Assembly: GCA_024639445.1 (NCBI GenBank) | Contig: JAHEIJ010000066.1 | Span: 1 to 9,866, forward strand | Reading direction: 5' to 3' | Source: Gammaproteobacteria bacterium | GTDB taxonomy: Bacteria > Pseudomonadota > Gammaproteobacteria > UBA6429 > Thiohalophilaceae | DNA: 9,866 bases | Part shown: positions 6,412-9,866 of the stretch, piece by piece | Layout: every line of letters begins with the position of its first letter | How positions within the stretch are numbered: the stretch's first letter is position 1 | Notes under the pieces: generated by a model | What the model was told of the DNA's origin: nothing | The model's input: the letters and a program-made list of their open reading frames with translations, nothing else | The model's database searches: none | Made by a program: the position numbers and the translations under genes

Positions 6412-9246
6412 TTAGGATGAAAGATCAGGTTCGCCACAATGACGTAATATATATTGGCGTGCTTTGTCCCGTAATGCTAATGCCAAATGCCAGGTGTCAC
6501 TCTGGACTATTTCCGGCAGTTGACCGGGATGAATCAACTCGCCAATATTTATCGTTATCCGGCCACGCCGTGGGAACCATGAGCCTGAACGCAACATAGA
6601 GCGTGTACCGCGAATTGCAATCGGTACGACCGGAATGTTTGCCTTTGACGCGGTAACAAATGCCCCCATATAAAACTTCTGCAGTCCCGGCGCGCGGGTA
6701 AAGGTCCCTTCAGGGAAAAAGAACAGGGATTGCTTGCGTTGTGCGGCCTGAGCAATTCGTTGCGCATCAATGAGACCTTTTTCCTTGTCAAAACGTTCGA
6801 CATACTCTGCTTGCAAACGATCCAGTATTAATCGTACTGATAACTTGTTGCGTAATTCTTTTTTTGCGACAAAACTGAATCCACGTGGCATCGTCGCCAG
6901 CATTACATAACTATCAAGGTAACTGGCATGATTGGAAACATAGACACAGGGTTCGGTTGCGGGCGGCAGATTCTCCAGGCCATTGAGTTCAATCCTTGTG
7001 CCGGAAGCAAGCGCGAGAAAACGGGCAAAAAAATGGATAATGTGCCAGCGCCAGCTCAGACGCGGCGCCAACATCACCAATAGCCAGGTGGTAACGCCAA
7101 GCACACCAAATAACGCCCACACATAAGCGGCATAAAGGGTATCCCCAAGCTTATGTCGCACCCGCCGCCATTCCGGTAACAGTGAATGCACCACCACGCG
7201 TGTAAACTGCCGCCATACCGCTTTCGTTGTCTGGCCTAGCTCACCTTTCTCATATAGCTCCTTGCAGGCCGAACGGCGTATTTTGCCACTGGAAGTTTTG
7301 AGCACCGTATGCGGAGGAGCCAGGACAACCACATCCGGAGGCAAGCCCAGCAGGTCACTGGCAATGATCATGATTTGTTTCTTTAGTATGTTTGTCTTTG
7401 CACTCTCGGTTTCACGCGTCTCCGCTAATACAACCAGTTGTTCTGATCCGGTATGGGGGTCGGTGGTACCGAAAGCCGCGACACAACCCTTACGCACACC
7501 CGAAATATTTCCGATGGCTTCCTCAACTTCATGGGGATAAATATTTCGGCCGGCCCGAATAATCAGATCCTTGCTGCGCCCGGTAATAAAAACTTCCCCT
7601 TCAGCCATATAGGCCAGATCGCCAGAATCCAGCCAACCATCCACGATAAGTTTTTTGGTCGCTTCCGGATTACGATAATAACCGCTGGTAGTAGAAGGGC
7701 CGCGAAATTGTAAATAGCCTTCCTTTCGTTCCGGTAGTTCTCTTCCGTCAGGATCAACAATGCGGATTTCATGCCCCTCCAGGGGATGGCCACTTCCCAC
7801 GAAACACAAGGTATTTTCATCTGTCGACTCAGCCGGCAAGGCATCAATTGTTTCGCTGAAGGCCTCACGTTGTACGCAATCGATCCGTGGCTTACGGGCA
7901 AGCGGCGGAAATGCCAGCCCTACGGCGGACTCAGCCAGACCGTATACCGGCAGCATCGCCTCAGCGCGAAAACCAACTGGCTGAAAGCGGGCCGTGAATC
8001 GTTCAATGGTACTGGGACTCACCAACTCGGCACCGTTAAAGGCCAGCCGTATGGAACTCAAGTCCAGCCCTTCGATATCCGCATCAGTAATACGCTTCAG
8101 ACAAAGCTCATAACCAAAGTTGGGAGAGGCCGTCAAAGTGCCGCGATATTGATGAATGGCCCATAACCAGCGCTGTGGACGCATCAAGAAAGACAATGGC
8201 GACATCACCACCAGGACAACGGCAAAGTACAGGCTGCCCATGCATGCGCCTATCAAACCCATATCATGATAGAGCGGTAACCAGCTGATAAAGACATCAT
8301 TTGGATGTGCCTTTACCGTTTCGCCCATAACACGAATATTCGCGAGTAAGTTGGCATGCGTAAGCACAACGCCTTTCGGGTTCCCGGTGCTGCCTGAAGT
8401 GTATTGCAGGAAAGCAATATCCGAGTCACTAATGGCGGGAGCAAAAAAGTGTATCGTTTCGGAAGCAAGTTCATCAACTGTGGTGACTTCACGCAAACTG
8501 CCAACCTGTGACTTAAGTAACTGAGCTATAACCTTGACCTCTGGCATGCTGATTAGCATGCTGGCTACACAGTTATTCAAGATACCACTATGTCGAGACA
8601 AATGATCCTCGAGCTGACTGCGCCGCACGGGCGGATAGATTGGAACCGGAATAGCGCCTGCCATTAAAATGGCATAGAAACTAAAAAAATAATTTTTTCC
8701 GGTTGGCAACATGATGGCCACGGTTTCACCGGGGCTAATACCTCGTTGCTGAAGACCTGCAGCCACCTTACGTGCGCCTTGCCAGAGTTCTTCATACGTC
8801 AGGGTATCCTCTTCTTTTTCGTTGCCCAGAATCCGAATATGCAACCGTTTGGGATGATGTTTTACATGCCACTCCAACACATCTATGAGGGTCTTCGCTG
8901 TAACGGGTAATTTTTCAACCTTTTCTAATTCAAACTCGGTTATCTCACCGGGCACAAACTCTTCCATATGGTGCTGCGCAATGCTAAGTGCTCGCAATAA
9001 ATCGCGCACAGATTCAGTATCCGTAAACACATTCTCTGGCAAGACAATATTGAAGTGCTGTTCCAGGCGGGAAATAAGTTCAACCCGACCAAGACTGTCC
9101 AGGCCCAGATCTGCATCAAGCCGACTATCCAGGGTCAATAACGGTACTTTGGCTTTGTCAGGATGCATTTCCGCAACCAGTTGCTGGATCGTTGTTAATA
9201 AATCCGCAACAGCTTTATCCTGATCCGATAGTGCTGTGGAACTCAT
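6412..9246 (-). CDS. Acyl carrier protein - fatty acyl-AMP ligase - PlsC acyltransferase fusion
   Basis: This 944-aa protein has three parts. Residues about 10-95 are an acyl carrier domain with the 4'-phosphopantetheine site LGLDSLGRVE (Ser51). Residues about 115-680 are an adenylate-forming ligase of the fatty acyl-AMP ligase type: P-loop YTSGSTGNPKG at 282-292, SWLPLYHDMGLIG near 321-333, YGLAES at 435-440, SGDL with Asp543, GRSKDLIIRAGRNIYPHE near 556-573 and the catalytic lysine of KTSSGKIRR, Lys655. Residues about 700-730 contain hydrophobic stretches that should touch or cross the inner membrane. The C-terminal part is a PlsC/LPLAT domain with NHASYLD (His773, Asp778; the HX4D pair) and FPEGTFT (844-850), followed by VPIAIRGT. 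Expected chemistry, inferred: fatty acid plus ATP gives acyl-AMP, the acyl goes to the protein's own carrier arm, then to a lysophospholipid or acyl-glycerol-phosphate. Start: ATG 9246 has AAGGG 9 nt upstream; an in-frame ATG at 9276 would add only ten residues. An acyl-CoA synthetase gene precedes it by 101 bp on the same strand. Confidence 0.92.
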   Translation of the reverse strand: MSSTALSDQDKAVADLLTTIQQLVAEMHPDKAKVPLLTLDSRLDADLGLDSLGRVELISRLEQHFNIVLPENVFTDTESVRDLLRALSIAQHHMEEFVPGEITEFELEKVEKLPVTAKTLIDVLEWHVKHHPKRLHIRILGNEKEEDTLTYEELWQGARKVAAGLQQRGISPGETVAIMLPTGKNYFFSFYAILMAGAIPVPIYPPVRRSQLEDHLSRHSGILNNCVASMLISMPEVKVIAQLLKSQVGSLREVTTVDELASETIHFFAPAISDSDIAFLQYTSGSTGNPKGVVLTHANLLANIRVMGETVKAHPNDVFISWLPLYHDMGLIGACMGSLYFAVVLVVMSPLSFLMRPQRWLWAIHQYRGTLTASPNFGYELCLKRITDADIEGLDLSSIRLAFNGAELVSPSTIERFTARFQPVGFRAEAMLPVYGLAESAVGLAFPPLARKPRIDCVQREAFSETIDALPAESTDENTLCFVGSGHPLEGHEIRIVDPDGRELPERKEGYLQFRGPSTTSGYYRNPEATKKLIVDGWLDSGDLAYMAEGEVFITGRSKDLIIRAGRNIYPHEVEEAIGNISGVRKGCVAAFGTTDPHTGSEQLVVLAETRETESAKTNILKKQIMIIASDLLGLPPDVVVLAPPHTVLKTSSGKIRRSACKELYEKGELGQTTKAVWRQFTRVVVHSLLPEWRRVRHKLGDTLYAAYVWALFGVLGVTTWLLVMLAPRLSWRWHIIHFFARFLALASGTRIELNGLENLPPATEPCVYVSNHASYLDSYVMLATMPRGFSFVAKKELRNKLSVRLILDRLQAEYVERFDKEKGLIDAQRIAQAAQRKQSLFFFPEGTFTRAPGLQKFYMGAFVTASKANIPVVPIAIRGTRSMLRSGSWFPRRGRITINIGELIHPGQLPEIVQSDTWHLALALRDKARQYILRHCGEPDLSS

Positions 9247-9255
9247 TTCATATTT

Positions 9256-9260
9256 CCCTT
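9256..9260 (-). promoter_or_regulatory. Ribosome binding site of the ACP-ligase-acyltransferase fusion
   Basis: On the minus strand AAGGG lies 9 nt before ATG 9246. This supports that codon over the in-frame ATG at 9276, in front of which I see no purine-rich site at suitable spacing. Confidence 0.55.
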
Positions 9261-9347
9261 CATGTTTCCCAGCCACGCTACAAACCTGAACACCAGTGAG
9301 AGCGCTATTGATTATTCATTAAGTGCGTAACCTGTCTGTCTCCCCGT

Positions 9348-9866
9348 TTATTCAACCAGCATATGGCCATGATACATTTCTTTAATTTCCTGGGCGAAAT
9401 GCTCCTCCAACTTGCCACGCTTTATTTTTAGCGTTGGTGTGAGCAAGCCATTTTCTATACTCCAGGAATTGCAGCTTAAATACACAGCGTGAATTTGTGC
9501 ATAGCCGGGGAAGTTTCCTAACAAAACGGCAAGCTTATGCAGCACCGCCTCAATCGTTTCCGCACGTTTCAATGAGCCGGCATCTTCCGCATTCATTCCC
9601 AACTCTGCTGCCAGTTTATTCCAGGCATCAGTATTAAGTACCAACAACGCCGAGATAAAGGGTTTACCTTCACCTACTACCATAGCCTGTTCAAACAGGG
9701 GATCCAGAGTGATCGTCATTTCCATGTCGGCCGGTGGTACTTTTTCACCGGTCGAGGTCACCAGAATATCCTTGCATCTACCGCGAATAAAAATAGTTTT
9801 GGCCTTTATTTCCGCCAGATCGCCCGTGTGCAACCAGCCACTGTCATCTATCACCTCACGTGTATC
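9348..9866 (-). CDS. Long-chain acyl-CoA synthetase (AMP-binding family), C-terminal part only
   Basis: Only the last 172 residues are in the window; the gene runs off the right edge, and the reading frame is open to the last base. It activates a fatty acid to acyl-AMP and then acyl-CoA. The visible part starts at the end of the large adenylation domain with GWLHTGDL, where Asp contacts the ribose of AMP, followed by the hinge GRCKDILVTSTGEKVPP and the small C-terminal domain. TPTLKIKR near the end supplies the conserved catalytic lysine, and the chain ends in a basic and acidic helix (KLEEHFAQEIKEMYHG). The LVTSTGEKVPPADME and GKPFISALLVLN stretches resemble the FadD15-like long-chain ligase branch. 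It precedes the carrier-ligase-acyltransferase fusion by 101 bp on the same strand with no terminator between, so an operon is likely. The first enzyme's preferred chain length cannot be told. Confidence 0.9.
   Translation of the reverse strand, partial: DTREVIDDSGWLHTGDLAEIKAKTIFIRGRCKDILVTSTGEKVPPADMEMTITLDPLFEQAMVVGEGKPFISALLVLNTDAWNKLAAELGMNAEDAGSLKRAETIEAVLHKLAVLLGNFPGYAQIHAVYLSCNSWSIENGLLTPTLKIKRGKLEEHFAQEIKEMYHGHMLVE

Noticed and set aside
7563..7901. Short open frames overlapping the ACP-ligase-acyltransferase gene in other frames
   Set aside because: They overlap conserved ligase motifs of the real frame and look like by-products of its codon use.
9277..9347. Promoter or terminator in the gap between the two acyl-activating genes
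   Set aside because: No hairpin with a T tract and no paired -35/-10 hexamers; the gap is consistent with an operon spacer.
1..9866. Mobile element, CRISPR array, toxin-antitoxin or defence system
   Set aside because: I found no transposase, recombinase, terminal repeats, regularly spaced repeats or defence domains; the zeta-toxin-like P-loop fold in the kinase gene is part of a larger fusion with no antitoxin gene beside it.

Overview
The window reads as an ordinary chromosomal stretch of a gammaproteobacterium. A flavodoxin-type HemG protoporphyrinogen dehydrogenase, a FadL-family outer-membrane channel and an N-terminal signal peptide point to a Gram-negative cell, and HemG is mostly a gammaproteobacterial gene. 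Base composition is close to balanced across the genes, except for one very AT-rich intergenic region. I cannot name the genus. No tRNA, rRNA, insertion sequence, CRISPR array, phage gene or plasmid function is visible.

Layout, left to right. (1) A P-type (type II-like) cation ATPase on the + strand enters from the left edge without its N-terminus and ends at 2517. (2) Convergent to it, 21 bp away, is a minus-strand gene for a two-domain protein: an aminoglycoside-phosphotransferase-like kinase domain followed by a P-loop ATPase/kinase domain (about 530 aa, function unknown). (3) About 340 bp of AT-rich non-coding DNA separates it from a divergent + strand gene for a FadL/OmpP1/TodX-type outer-membrane transporter (4471-5739). 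(4) A strong, symmetrical hairpin with A and T tracts (5769-5795) can stop transcription from both sides. (5) To its right three genes all run on the minus strand. In transcription order they are a long-chain acyl-CoA synthetase (only its C-terminal part is in the window), a 944-aa acyl carrier protein / fatty acyl-AMP ligase / PlsC acyltransferase fusion, and hemG.

The lipid genes make a coherent set. FadL would bring long-chain fatty acids or other hydrophobic molecules across the outer membrane. The acyl-CoA synthetase would activate them as CoA esters. The ACP-ligase-acyltransferase fusion could activate a fatty acid as acyl-AMP, load it on its own carrier domain and pass it to a lysophospholipid or glycerol-phosphate acceptor at the membrane. 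That chain is inferred from domain order. The most interesting item is this fusion, which looks like a one-polypeptide counterpart of the acyl recycling done by Aas, but its individual domains and probably its overall architecture belong to known families. I see no convincing wholly new system here.
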